Assembly: GCA_037576215.1 (NCBI GenBank)
Contig: JBANDB010000002.1
Coordinates: 5,518,001 to 5,582,000, forward strand
Source of the DNA: Armillaria gallica
Taxonomy: Eukaryota > Basidiomycota > Agaricomycetes > Agaricales > Physalacriaceae
Length of the DNA: 64,000 bases
Direction: 5' to 3'
Notes under the pieces: model-generated
Told to the model about the DNA's origin: nothing
Database searches by the model: none
The model's input: only the letters and a program-made list of their open reading frames with translations
Position numbers and translations under genes: made by a program
Shown here: positions 11,357 through 21,174 of the stretch, in pieces
Layout of the letters: each line of letters begins with the position of its first letter
Numbering within the stretch: position 1 is the stretch's first letter

Positions 11357-12440
11357 GGCAGCTAAAAAGACAACAATCAGACATGGACGGTCATTTCTGT
11401 GCTGGGTACATTACAATGAGATGAACCGAATTTACTCAAATGTTTGAACTGCGGACCTAAAAGCGGCTGAGTATTCCCATTATGAGTACTTGTCTTTAAG
11501 ACTTACAGATGTAAGAGTCCCGGGACACAAAGGCGACGTACTACTGTGGTGGGGTCCGAGCAGAGTAAGACACAAACGAGGGACCGAGGGAAAAATCGGG
11601 CTTTATGAATCGGATACTTGTAGTACGGCGGAGGTGCTTTCTCCGAAGTTTCCATTCTGAGGTATTTCACTTGAATGAGCTCGAACTGTATTGTCGCAAG
11701 AATAAGTCAGTACTAGTTGATTATCTGATTTCACAAGGTCAGCCAAGAATAAATTTAAGAATTCGAGCGCTGAGAAGCGTTTACGCGTCTTATCACAGAA
11801 CAATGTTACAGTCGTGGTAACTACGCACGGGGCGAGCTTAAAATATCATAGAACAGCGCGTTAAGTCTCCAGCAGTGATCTTGACAGTTCCAAGGGTTAA
11901 TCTCCGCTGGTTGTTGGCGCTATTAGGTAGGATAAGTGGGGTGAAAACAGGTTAACCCCAAAGTTAAGGTTTGAAACCAAGGTCACTAGTAGGAACACAC
12001 CGAAAATGCCCGCCCTGTGTAAATGTTTCCCTTCACACTTCGATCCAATATCGCTCAGAGCCACGACGACACAATGCCCATCTTTCCCATCGATTTAATG
12101 TGACGGGTTCAACGAAATGGGTAAACGCCGACATCATGGAGGCAAGGTCTCAGCCTGTTTACTCGGGATGCGCCGTGATGATCGTTAAGCAGCAACGTCT
12201 TACACTCACTAAGATGAGTGAGTGCTGTGAAGGTACATTGTTGGAAATCACTGTGAATATTCAAGGGGAAAGACGTTTGCGGATCGCAACTTCTTTTACG
12301 GAGCACTCGGAGCGTCACTCAATGGATGGTTTGGGGGTCAAAAAATCGGATCCATAGGCGGCAGCATATTCAGACAGCGACTAAGATATGTTTAGTGGGT
12401 GCTTCGTCGTAGATTTAACAGTATAACTAGGCGTTCAAGA
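11357..12440. other. intergenic between IRG-3 and IRG-2
   Basis: Only unrelated open frames without domains occur. A plus-strand 128-codon frame at 11971-12357 has no support. The left end should include the IRG-2 promoter. Confidence 0.4.
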
Positions 12441-13612
12441 TCATGGGTTGGAACGGGACCGATTTTTCTGAGCGTCGCCAGTACGCGTCCTGAGTACGTC
12501 CCTCAGCAGCATGTGCTCGTCTAGAACAGTACAACCCTGGAGTCCCTCCGAGTCCCGTTGGACAATGAAAGTAAGTGCATCCCTGGTGACAGTATACACT
12601 TTCTGTATCGGCAGAGGAGGATCGTTCTTTCCCAGAAGAATATTGACAGTCTTCTGCGTAGTCGCGAGGTATTCCTTCCGAGCCTCCGCGGCAATCTTCA
12701 CAGGATCAGCCTTCGGTCCAGCGCTCCGCCGTTTTTACTGATAAGGTTGTCGATGTGCACGTCGGATTTAGAGCGAACAATGTAGGCGGGGATCATATAG
12801 CGTGCGCAGTTCTGAAGGATTGCCAAGTCCGTCGCCGAAAAGCAATCATTGAAAAGGATGATGATGGCATCGAAGATGTAAAGGCCTTGGTCATTAAAGT
12901 AGGTCCAATCGGGGCATGAGATGGTGCCCGAGCCCGGCACATCGAACCAAATGAAAGGATTGGCGGGATCAGGATCGGGATAGGGCGTAACAGCTGAGGT
13001 GGTTTCGACTATGTCGGTCGGGGCAGCGCCCTCCTCGTCGTCCCAGATGCCTCGGAACGCATTCACCAAGGACGACTTGCCACTTCCTGACGACCCAGTG
13101 ATGGCGAGATGGAATTTCCCCTCCTTGTAAAGCCGCCGTTTGTTCGCCTCGTACTCTTCTCGAGACGGCCACTCGACCGGGCGGATCCCTTTCTTCCACT
13201 TCGCCTCTGTCTCCTTTTGAGCGTCCAATATCTTCTTTATCTCCGCCTCCTTCCTCTTTATCTGCTCTTGCAGCTCGTCAGCAATGTTGACCGCCCTCTG
13301 AGCTGCCTCCCGCTCTTTTCTGGTATTATCTAATCGTTGCTGCTTCTTCTTTTTCAGCTCTTCGACCATTTGAGCTACCGTTTGAGCTTTCTCTTGCTCC
13401 TTTTTGGCTTTATCAGCTAGCTCCTGCTTCTCTTTCTCCAGCTGTTCGATGCGGTGTGCAGATTCCTCCTCCTCTGCCTCAGCTCTCCTGAGCTGTTCGT
13501 CGATAGATAACATCGTCGGGTTATCTTCAACTTTACTGCTTCGGATGACACCGAGAGTAGCGAAAGTGTCAGCAGCAAGTCTAGTCACAGCGGAGGATAC
13601 AGAGTTTCCCAT
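12441..13612 (-). CDS. IRG-3: immunity-related GTPase-like protein with one -1 frameshift
   Basis: The start is placed at 13612, where MGNSVSSAV gives an N-myristoylation signal like those of paralogs; an in-frame upstream ATG at 13711 is less likely. A Lys/Glu-rich coiled coil precedes the G domain (G1 GSSGSGKSS, G3 DVPGSGT, G4 RSKSD). After SDVHIDNLISK the frame is lost at a run of five A on the coding strand (12732-12736), where paralogs predict six. The remaining C-terminal region (12441 to about 12730) continues in the next frame and is conserved (YTVTRDALTFIV). The C-terminal end differs from paralogs. The break could be a young inactivation or a homopolymer error; I favour the latter because unrelated genes here show the same kind of break. 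Confidence 0.8.
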
Positions 13613-15264
13613 ACTTTGACCGGGGGGGACGATAACTGACATGACGATCGTGAATGGCAGGTCGAGGTGAAAATGCACTACATACCTGATAGCGAAATGG
13701 GAAAGAGACACCCAACGTAGCTTGAGAATCTGAGAGCGGGTGAGTATTTATATGATAATGTTGTTATAGTTACGACTGTACCTTGACGTTTCATTCTGAG
13801 CGTGTTTGTAGCGATGAGAGATATCGGTGGTAGATGAATGTTTTCAGTGCCAAAATACACCAAGTCATGGATCCCGCGATCTGAGACGCGAAGACAGCCG
13901 CGCGTTGTATGCACTTTGTCGCAGAAATCCCGGCGTGACAATGCACTGAGAATTGATGGTGGGGGCTGCACCAGGCTCAGGAATTGTAGGACAGCGCGTG
14001 TAGCATCATGCTTCACCAGTGTAATGAAACGGCCATGAGGATGATAGACGCCTGCTTAGGAGTCCGACCATATGGGATACACTTCAACGGGCATAGCAGT
14101 GAAAAGTTTAGCACATTCCGTCGTAGAAAGGTGAGATCGGTGAAGGTGTGCTTCAGAAAATCGATTCAAATGTTCGCGGTAGGGGCTATGCCTGGAATGA
14201 AAGTACGTCACAATGAAGAATAGCTGAGAGGTGATCATTACATTCATTATGCACTTTAGCAAAACCCATGGACCCGAATCCAACGTGCATGTCGGGATGC
14301 TTTTTGGCGATGGCTTGTGAAACTGTACAAATAGACTTCCGAACGATATCTGCAGAGAAGGATTAACAAAAAGACCGTAAATTCTCACACCTCATATTGA
14401 TTCATTCCCTTCATAGACAATGGACGCTTCGCTGGAAGTAGGCATTGACGAGCCTCATTATTTTGCGCCTTTCGGGGGAAACCACGTCCGAGTCGTAGCA
14501 TCAAATAATATATCGCAGCAACAGCAATGAAATTGATTCTTGTACATAGTATCGATCGACTTTAGTACATGCGTCGTAGCACCTGTATGTCATGAAGATA
14601 GCATTGTCTTGCCTGCAGGCCAGAGACATACGCAGCAATATTGAAAGTACGAGGCATCCGCGTTCAGGGAGTGCGCCAATGAGTGACGGCGTAAAGGGGT
14701 CCTTCGTTGTACTTCCAGTAGATGCTACGACCGAATAGATGGCGATTCCTTTGAGACTGAGTGTGAAAGGCATGTTTCGTGTCATCTCCTGTGCAGGCAG
14801 CAGATTTGAGAAGGGGTAGTAACGAAGTAGACACTGAGACACACCGAAGTCCAAATCGACCGCCCTCCTCAGTTGCAAGGAGCTGTATCAATGCTACAGG
14901 TCTTCTCTCCATGGCCAGAATCGAGCGTCTGGCTACGCCTTTGAGAAATTCAGATGCAGGCCGGTCAGGACTCGATAATTATTCTCACGCCACTATCGTT
15001 GCTCGGTCTTTTCCCTTTGTCCAGCTTTCTCCTCAAGTTCTCTTTCATAAGGCGCTGAGTACCGAGCTCTCAAAACCTCCAGATCTAAAATTATGAAGAA
15101 GACAATGAGATGAATGTTTAAAGAAATAACAAGGCAAGTGAATCTGAACTATGTCCCGTGTCCGACTACTATTTTCTGAAGTCAATGTAAAATGAGGACA
15201 AACTCGAGACAAACGTTATACCGCGCCAAAGCATATGAAAAGGAGAAAAGCCTGTGAAGATGTC
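13613..15264. other. intergenic upstream of IRG-3
   Basis: No gene is recognised. Open frames on both strands (for example 14501-14878 minus and 14779-15096 plus) show no domain and overlap each other. It includes the presumed IRG-3 promoter and the downstream flank of the IRG-4 fragment. Confidence 0.4.
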
Positions 15265-15680
15265 CTAGTTTGCAGAGGATTCAATAGCGTCCATCCCAGT
15301 CTTCTTCATAAGGTCCCACATCGTCTCATACGACTTCTCAGAGTGCCGTGAATATGCATCCTGAACCATATCCTGAAGTAACTCAGACTCTTTGAGCACA
15401 AGCATATCCTCGAGCGGCTCCTCTCGGACGACCATTGACAGTGTATCCCGGGAGACAGCATACATCTTCTGCGACTTGATAGGAGGATCGTTCTTCATTA
15501 AATTCGACCGGATGCACTCCTGCGTCCTCGCGAAGTACTCCTTGCGAGTTTCGTCAAGAATCCTGGCAGGATTGCTTCTGGCCCCAGCTCCCTGCCTTTT
15601 CCTCTTGATTAAATTCTCAACGTGGATGTCAGATTTGGAGCGAACGATATACTACGTCGGGATGTTGTATCGCTCGCAAT
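15265..15680 (-). pseudogene. IRG-4: 3'-terminal fragment of an IRG-like GTPase gene
   Basis: Homology to IRG-5 begins abruptly at about 15680, inside the GTPase domain at the CERYNIPT segment, and runs to the stop at 15265. Everything upstream (G1 to G3 and the coiled coil) is missing. Just after IPT an in-frame TAG interrupts the frame. The paralogs have ACxTACATC here, and this copy has three extra bases (a GTA/TAG tandem duplication). The C-terminal part (RSKSDIHVENLIKRK, MYAVSRDTLS, SYETMWDLMKKTGMD) is otherwise well preserved. It therefore looks like a truncated duplicate of the gene next to it, IRG-5. It is too short to be a working GTPase. Confidence 0.85.
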
Positions 15681-16036
15681 AAGTAACGGGCACTCTTGGC
15701 AGGTGACTAACTCGCGCCAGTCAAAATGCAAGGGAAATGATTGGAATACCAGGGATGAAAGTTTGACTCGCCCATTTAACCACAGCTAAATCCGTTGGCT
15801 TTACCATTAGAGGGAATCTCAACTCACTTTGCTGTGGTCAAGAGTGCGGATCAAAATCCCATATGTTATCCACCCATTTTCGCCGGCTTTTACCTGACCA
15901 GAAATAACTGCTTACCAGAAGTGGAGACAGTGGTCAATTGAGGCTAAGACGAACAACAAAGCTAAATAATTGAAAATTTGTAACAAAAAGTACGTGGTAA
16001 CATGGATAGCGTTCAATATCAGGGAACCAGGCCAAG
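15681..16036. other. intergenic between the IRG-4 fragment and IRG-5
   Basis: Nothing recognisable. The IRG similarity stops sharply at the left edge, so this stretch contains or adjoins the duplication breakpoint. Confidence 0.4.
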
Positions 16037-17326
16037 TTAGATTCCAATGAATCGGATAATGCCCATGCCAGTCTTCTTTATAACACCCGACATCGTCCCA
16101 TACGATTTCTCAAATCGTCGCGAATATCCATCCTGAAGGATGTCGCGCAGTAACTCAGACTCGTTGAGCACAAGCATACCCTCGAGCGGCTCCTCTCGGA
16201 CGACCATCGTTAGCGTATCCCGGGAGACAGCATACATCTTCTGCGACTTGACAGGAGGATCGTTCTTCATCAAATTCAACCGGACGCTCTCCTCCGTTCT
16301 CGTGAGATACTCCTTGCGAGCGTCGTCAAGAATCTCGGCACTAGCAGGATTAGCTTTGGCCCTAGCTCCCCGCGTTTTCTTCTGGATGATATTCTCAATG
16401 TGGATGTCGGACTTGGAGCGAACGATGTAGGTCGGCGTGTTGTATCGCTCGCAATTCTTGAGAATGGCGATGTCAGTAGCGGTGAAGCGGTCGTTGAAGA
16501 GAATGATGATAGCGTCGAAGATGTAGAGACCCTGGTCGTTAAAGTAGGTCCAATCGGAGCATGCCAGCGTTCCCGATCCTGGGACATCGAACCAGATGAG
16601 AGGCTTCGCAGGATCCGGATCTGGGTAGGGGGTGACAACCGAGGTGCTTTCGACGATATCGGTCATGGCGGCGCCCTCATCGTCGTCCCGTATCCCTCGA
16701 AAGGCGTTGATGAGAGACGACTTGCCCGTTCCTGAAATTCCAGCGATCGCAAGATGAAACTTGCCTTCCTTGTAAAAACGGAGCTTGATTGCCTCGTACG
16801 TCTCCTTAGAAGGCCATTCAACTGGATGAATGCCTGTCTTCCACTTGGCTTCCATCGCCTTCTGCTCCCCTATGGCCTTCTTCGCCTCCTCCTCCTTTTT
16901 CCGCACCTGCTCTTGCAACTCGTTAGCAGGAGCTGCCGCCCTCTGAGCGGCCTCGCGTTCCCTTCTGGCAATCTCGATCTGCTCCTGCATCTCCCTCTCC
17001 AACCGCCGTGTGTTTTCAGCCGCCCTTTGAGCCTCCTCTTGCTGGACTCTGATTCTCTCGGCCTGCGCGTGCCTTTCTCTTTCTAGCTGTTCAGCGAGTT
17101 GTGCGGCTCTCTGGGCTGCTTCCTGCTCCGTCCTGAGTCTTTCGGCCTGCGCCTGTCTCTCCCGTTCTAGCTGCTCGGCGAGTTGTGCGGCTCTCTGGGC
17201 CGCCTCCCGCTCCCTCCTGAGTCTTTCTGCCTGCGCCTTCCTCTCTGCCTCCTCCCTTCTGTGTTGTTCTTCGATCGCCCTCATTGTCGGGTTTTCTTCA
17301 GGTCTGCACGACAAGGCACCACCCAT
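16037..17326 (-). CDS. IRG-5: immunity-related GTPase-like protein, 429 aa, intact, myristoylation and palmitoylation signals
   Basis: The protein begins MGGALSCRP: Gly2 and Ser6 fit the N-myristoyltransferase consensus, and Cys7 could be palmitoylated next to it. Residues 33-140 form a coiled coil of four 28-residue repeats (33-60, 61-88, 89-116, 117-140). The IRG G domain has G1 GISGTGKSS (196-204), switch-like VESTSVVTPYP, G3 DVPGSGT (247-253), G4 RSKSD (303-307) and MYAVSRDTLT. A helical C-terminal region follows. There is no predicted transmembrane segment, so acylation would be the likely membrane anchor. It is one of the least damaged copies and a good reference for the family in this genome. 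Confidence 0.92.
   Translation of the reverse strand: MGGALSCRPEENPTMRAIEEQHRREEAERKAQAERLRREREAAQRAAQLAEQLERERQAQAERLRTEQEAAQRAAQLAEQLERERHAQAERIRVQQEEAQRAAENTRRLEREMQEQIEIARREREAAQRAAAPANELQEQVRKKEEEAKKAIGEQKAMEAKWKTGIHPVEWPSKETYEAIKLRFYKEGKFHLAIAGISGTGKSSLINAFRGIRDDDEGAAMTDIVESTSVVTPYPDPDPAKPLIWFDVPGSGTLACSDWTYFNDQGLYIFDAIIILFNDRFTATDIAILKNCERYNTPTYIVRSKSDIHIENIIQKKTRGARAKANPASAEILDDARKEYLTRTEESVRLNLMKNDPPVKSQKMYAVSRDTLTMVVREEPLEGMLVLNESELLRDILQDGYSRRFEKSYGTMSGVIKKTGMGIIRFIGI
16907..17230 (-). repeat. in-frame tandem repeats of 28 codons inside IRG-5
   Basis: Four consecutive 84-base units encode variants of AERLRREREAAQRAAQLAEQ followed by LERERQAQ. The first two are nearly identical and the last is degenerate. 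Twenty-eight residues equal four heptads, so adding or losing a unit preserves coiled-coil register. Confidence 0.85.
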
Positions 17327-18668
17327 TCTTTGACGATATCTGGGAGATTTGACATTGATAAATTGAAGGACGACTCTGACAGAACTAACGTACTTTTCGA
17401 AACTTGACAGAGATCACCCAAATGAAGGGCTAGGGCTAAACTTGAGGATCTACGAACGAGTAAGTATAAGTATCGAGCCGACGTGTCCTGAATACTTACC
17501 TTGGTTGCGGAACGATAGACAGGTAAACGGACGCAGTGGCGGCACCGCTGAAGACAAATAAGTGCAGGCAGTGAACCAAACGACGAACGACGAAAAACAG
17601 TACCATGTGAAGGTTCTTGTAAGACCCGTACCAAGAATTTTGCTAATAGCTACGGCGATTTCAATCCTGAATAGCCTCATCGGTGACGGGATAGGCGCCG
17701 TCTGATTCTCCACTGAACAGACAAAAATATACCGAATTACAGATCTTCAAGTCGCCTTGCAGGACACACAATGGACCGCTATTTGCTATCGATTGAAAGA
17801 AGCTGCACCGGAACCAGGAAAATAAAAAACAAAAGGATACATTTGCATCTCAAGGGGTGAGAGCGGCGATCTTCATAATTCTAGTGACAAGCTCAATGCG
17901 TTGGACACTGACAGGCGCCGTGAAAGGTAAGGCAAACCACAAGTCTCGTTGACATGACGCTACGTTTTGTTGTATTAATAGAGGGTGAAAGGGTGAAGCG
18001 CCATAAGAACCTGTGGATTCCATTGCAACGCGGTGGTAATGTGACGGTGTGCTGTGAGAAATAGCATAAGCGCTTTGTGAACACCATAAGGACCTAGGAA
18101 AAAATAAGCTTGCTATTAAGGGCAGAGTCACAGAATTCTTTACCTTGAGAGATTAGACGCGATGGGAAGTGTGAAAGCCAGATCGGAAAGAAGGAGGAAG
18201 ATCCCGCGCGGTGAGAACGTTACATCCATCCCCTGATTTAGTGGTTCCCGCACGTTTGGGGATGCATTACTGTCTTGTCCTCCGAGTTGAAAGCGTAACG
18301 GCATCGAACGAAAGGTTCAAATCTATCGAAATCGCACGATCACCCTGCTTGCAGACACAACTAAGGGTGGGTGTGCACGTTGAAAAGATAGCGATGCGAC
18401 GTGATATGCTGCCCGGAAATATATTAGGATCTTGGTCTCCAGATATATCACCAAGTATTCGTGGTGCTTGAGAAGAGTGTCCTAATGGATTCTGCCGAAG
18501 AAAAGTCCAGAAATAATTTCAATACGATGAGATCAATTCAAACCACGTGCAAAACACACGAGTATTGAAACGGAAAAACGCCAGCCTAAAACATTGATAT
18601 ACCAAGGAACACATTAGAACAAAATTGTCTACAAATGACCGTAGCAGGGGGGAAGGAATGCGACCTCG
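17327..18668. other. intergenic between IRG-6 and IRG-5
   Basis: No gene is recognised. The minus frames at 17450-17713 and 17850-18131 lie upstream of IRG-5 and may be leader sequence or chance. The region should contain the IRG-5 promoter. Confidence 0.4.
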
Positions 18669-19966
18669 TCAGTTGGTAAAGAAACGGAAGATGTCCATGC
18701 CGGTCTTTTTCATCAGATCCGCCATGGAGCCGTACGACTTCTCAGATCGTCGTGAATATGCGTCCTGAAGGATGTCCCTCAACAGCTCCAGCTCGTTCAG
18801 CACGAGGCAATCTTCAAGCGGCTCCTCTCTGACAACCACAGTCAATGTATCTCGCGAGACAGCGTACATCTTCTGCGACCGGATAGGAGGATCGTTCTTC
18901 ATCAAATTCAGCCTGACGCTCTCCTGCGTCTTCGTGATATATTCTTGCGAGCCTGGTCAAGAATCTTTGCAGAGTCGCTCTTCGCTCCAGCTCCTCGTCT
19001 TTTCTTCTTGACGAGATTGTTGATGTGTATGTCAGATTTAGAACGAACGATGTAGGTCGGGATGTTGTATCGTTCGCAGTTTTTCAAAATGGCGATGTCC
19101 GTGACAGTGAAGCGATCGTTGAACAGGACGATGATGGCGTCAAAGATATAGAGACCTTGGTCATTGAAGTAGGTCCAATCAGAACATGATAGAGTGCCTG
19201 AACCCGGGACATCGAACCAGATAAAGGGGTTGGCGGGATTAGGATCAGGGTAAGGAGTAACAACTGCGGTGCTTTCGACGATATCGGTCGCAGCGGCGCC
19301 TGGTTCATCATCCCAAACGCCTCGAAAGGCATTGATGAGAGATGACTTTCCCGTTCCCGAGATTCCAGCGATAGCAAGATGGAACTTGCCATCCTTGTAG
19401 AAACGTTGCTTGTTCGCTTCGAACTGCTCGCGAGAGGGCCATTCAACGGGTTTGATACCTTTCTTCCATTTGGCCTCCATCGCCTTCTGCTCCTCTAAAA
19501 TCTTTTTCATCTCCTCCTCCTTCTTCCGCACCTGCTCTTGCAAATCGTCAGCAGCCCGGGCCGCCATCTGAGCTGCCTCTCGTTCTCTTCTGGCATTCTC
19601 CATCTGTTCCTGTTTCTCCCTCTCTAGTTGCTCAGCCGTCTGAGCCGCCCTGTCGGCCTCCTCCCGTTGGACTCTGATCCTTTCGGCCTGGGCCTGCCTT
19701 TCTCTCTCCAGCTGCTCGGCATATTCGGTCGCCCTTTGTGCAGCCTCCTGCTGGATTCTGATCGCCTCCGCCTGTGCTTGCATCGCTTGTTCTAGCTGCT
19801 CCGCACGCTGTTGAGCCTCGCGTTTCTCTGCCTCCGCCCTCTGGAGCTCCTCGTCGATGGCGGCCATCGTCGGGTTTTCGTTGACTTTACTGCCCCGGAT
19901 TGCGCCAAGGAATGCCGGGATGACAGCAGTAGCAGCAGCAGCTAACAAGGATACGGCGCCACCCAT
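18669..19966 (-). CDS. IRG-6: immunity-related GTPase-like protein with one -1 frameshift
   Basis: It starts MGGAVS (myristoylation signal), then a hydrophobic stretch (about 7-23). A coiled coil with 28-residue units (66-93, 94-121, 122-145) follows. The IRG G domain has G1 GISGTGKSS near 201, G3 DVPGSGT and G4 RSKSD. The frame breaks in the helix that reads ARKEY in paralogs: one G is missing from AAGGAA (18943-18946 on the plus strand). The following frame continues without damage to the stop at 18669 (MYAVSRDTLT, YGSMADLMKKTGMD). Apart from this base the gene looks functional and is very like IRG-5. It is either a fresh inactivation or a sequence error. Confidence 0.85.
19532..19771 (-). 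repeat. in-frame 28-codon coiled-coil repeats inside IRG-6
   Basis: Two full units and one degenerate unit encode AE(A/R)IR-type blocks like those in IRG-5. IRG-5 has four units, so repeat number varies between paralogs. Confidence 0.75.
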
Positions 19967-20284
19967 TGCTGATGATTCTGAGGGCTGAAAGCATGAAGAT
20001 CAGAAACGAGATTTCGGTTTCAGCTGTGTCGAGTACCTTGTATATAGATGTAAAGGGTCACTCTGAGAAAGCCCTGGGCACGAATATGACCAGAGATGAG
20101 AGTGAGGAAACTGAAGTTGAAAAAATGCAGAAAGAGAATCTTGGAACGGAAGCTGGTCTATTGTGGTGATATTTGTACGCCGCTAACAAGCACTGTTGCC
20201 GCATCTAGCTGTGGGCATCGTCTGGTCTTCACTTGTTTGTCACTCGTGAATATGTGCTGTCCAACCCCTCCGCTTTCACAGAAG

Positions 20285-20425
20285 TTACGGTGAGGCGTCC
20301 ATAATCAAGACCCGAGCCGCAATTCGAAAGTGCTTGGCAGTGATCGGGGTTGATGCCATTTCCTCATCATGAACGTGCATGAACTTGAGAAGAGTATCAA
20401 TGCCATTGACTACGGTGTTCCGTTG
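20285..20425 (-). pseudogene. isolated coding-like exon, unknown family
   Basis: Downstream of an acceptor CTCTCGTAG, a 46-codon frame starts QRNTVVNGIDTLL and ends RVLIMDASP followed by TAA. It reads like a real protein end. The upstream stretch (about 20430-20590, HNALLHVNHLSSCHK) also looks coding, but no splice pair keeps the frame. I do not recognise the family. It is probably the degraded 3' end of a gene. Confidence 0.25.
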
Positions 20426-21061
20426 CTACGAGAGTTAATTAGCCACGAGGTAGTGAAAGACTGTCAGGAAACTCACATCTTATGGCAGGAGCTAAGGTGA
20501 TTGACGTGAAGGAGTGCGTTGTGGAGAAAGAGCGGCGATGCCTGGATGGGACTAGCCGCTTCAGATCAGTTTCACGAGACAGCGTCACCTCAAACAGAGA
20601 CACTCAACTGATTTCTGGTTCAACTGTGATTTCGGCCCTGTGAATTTGAACTTGAATCTCGAAAATTGACCGGTGTGACTAGGGCTGGAAACGTGAAGAT
20701 CGTAATGTTCGCGTCGAGAGCTGTCTCGGGCGACGACGGCGGTTTCCTGACCCTAGAAAATACTAAATAGTATTGTCCTTCACACCATCACATAGACGGA
20801 AGTTCCAAGCGACAGGGGTGACAGCAATTTTGGTGGCGAAGCTGCAAGTTGCTATGCCGCGAGTGCAAAAAAGGCGACTATTCGTTAATCAGTCATGATG
20901 TTAGATTTCAGACTGTAAAACTGACTGGTATCCATTGTGTCACGCCAATACATAGCCTTCATTGTCGCCCTGGGCTGCTCATACCCCCAAAAACGTCCTC
21001 GCAACTCTCTTCGCGCTCCCGTATTGTCAGACGAATATATCACCCTTCCGTGATTTCGCTC

Positions 21062-21174
21062 TAGTATGATGTATCCTATGACTGTCCAGTTGGTTCATTT
21101 GAGACCTATCTGCCAACACTGAAAACAGGATCCCGGCCGTCGCAACCCATAGCTTGTCCGCGGCGATCCCTAGC
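21062..21174 (-). pseudogene. possible cytochrome P450 C-terminal remnant
   Basis: The segment LGIAADKLWVATAGILFSV, after an acceptor TTGTCAG, resembles the helix following the haem-binding cysteine in fungal P450s (pattern ADxxLWxAxAxIL). The haem-loop cysteine and everything upstream are not recognisable. Splice-like signals near 21235 and 21365 hint at further decayed exons. Only one motif supports the call. Confidence 0.22.

Noticed and set aside
11971..12357. 128-codon plus-strand frame between IRG-3 and IRG-2.
   Set aside because: No recognisable motif, with a competing frame on the other strand; probably chance.
16400..17086. Long plus-strand frames rich in Leu/Pro opposite IRG-5 (and similar ones opposite the other IRG genes).
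   Set aside because: They mirror the Glu/Arg-rich coiled coil and the G domain of the minus-strand genes and have no independent conservation.
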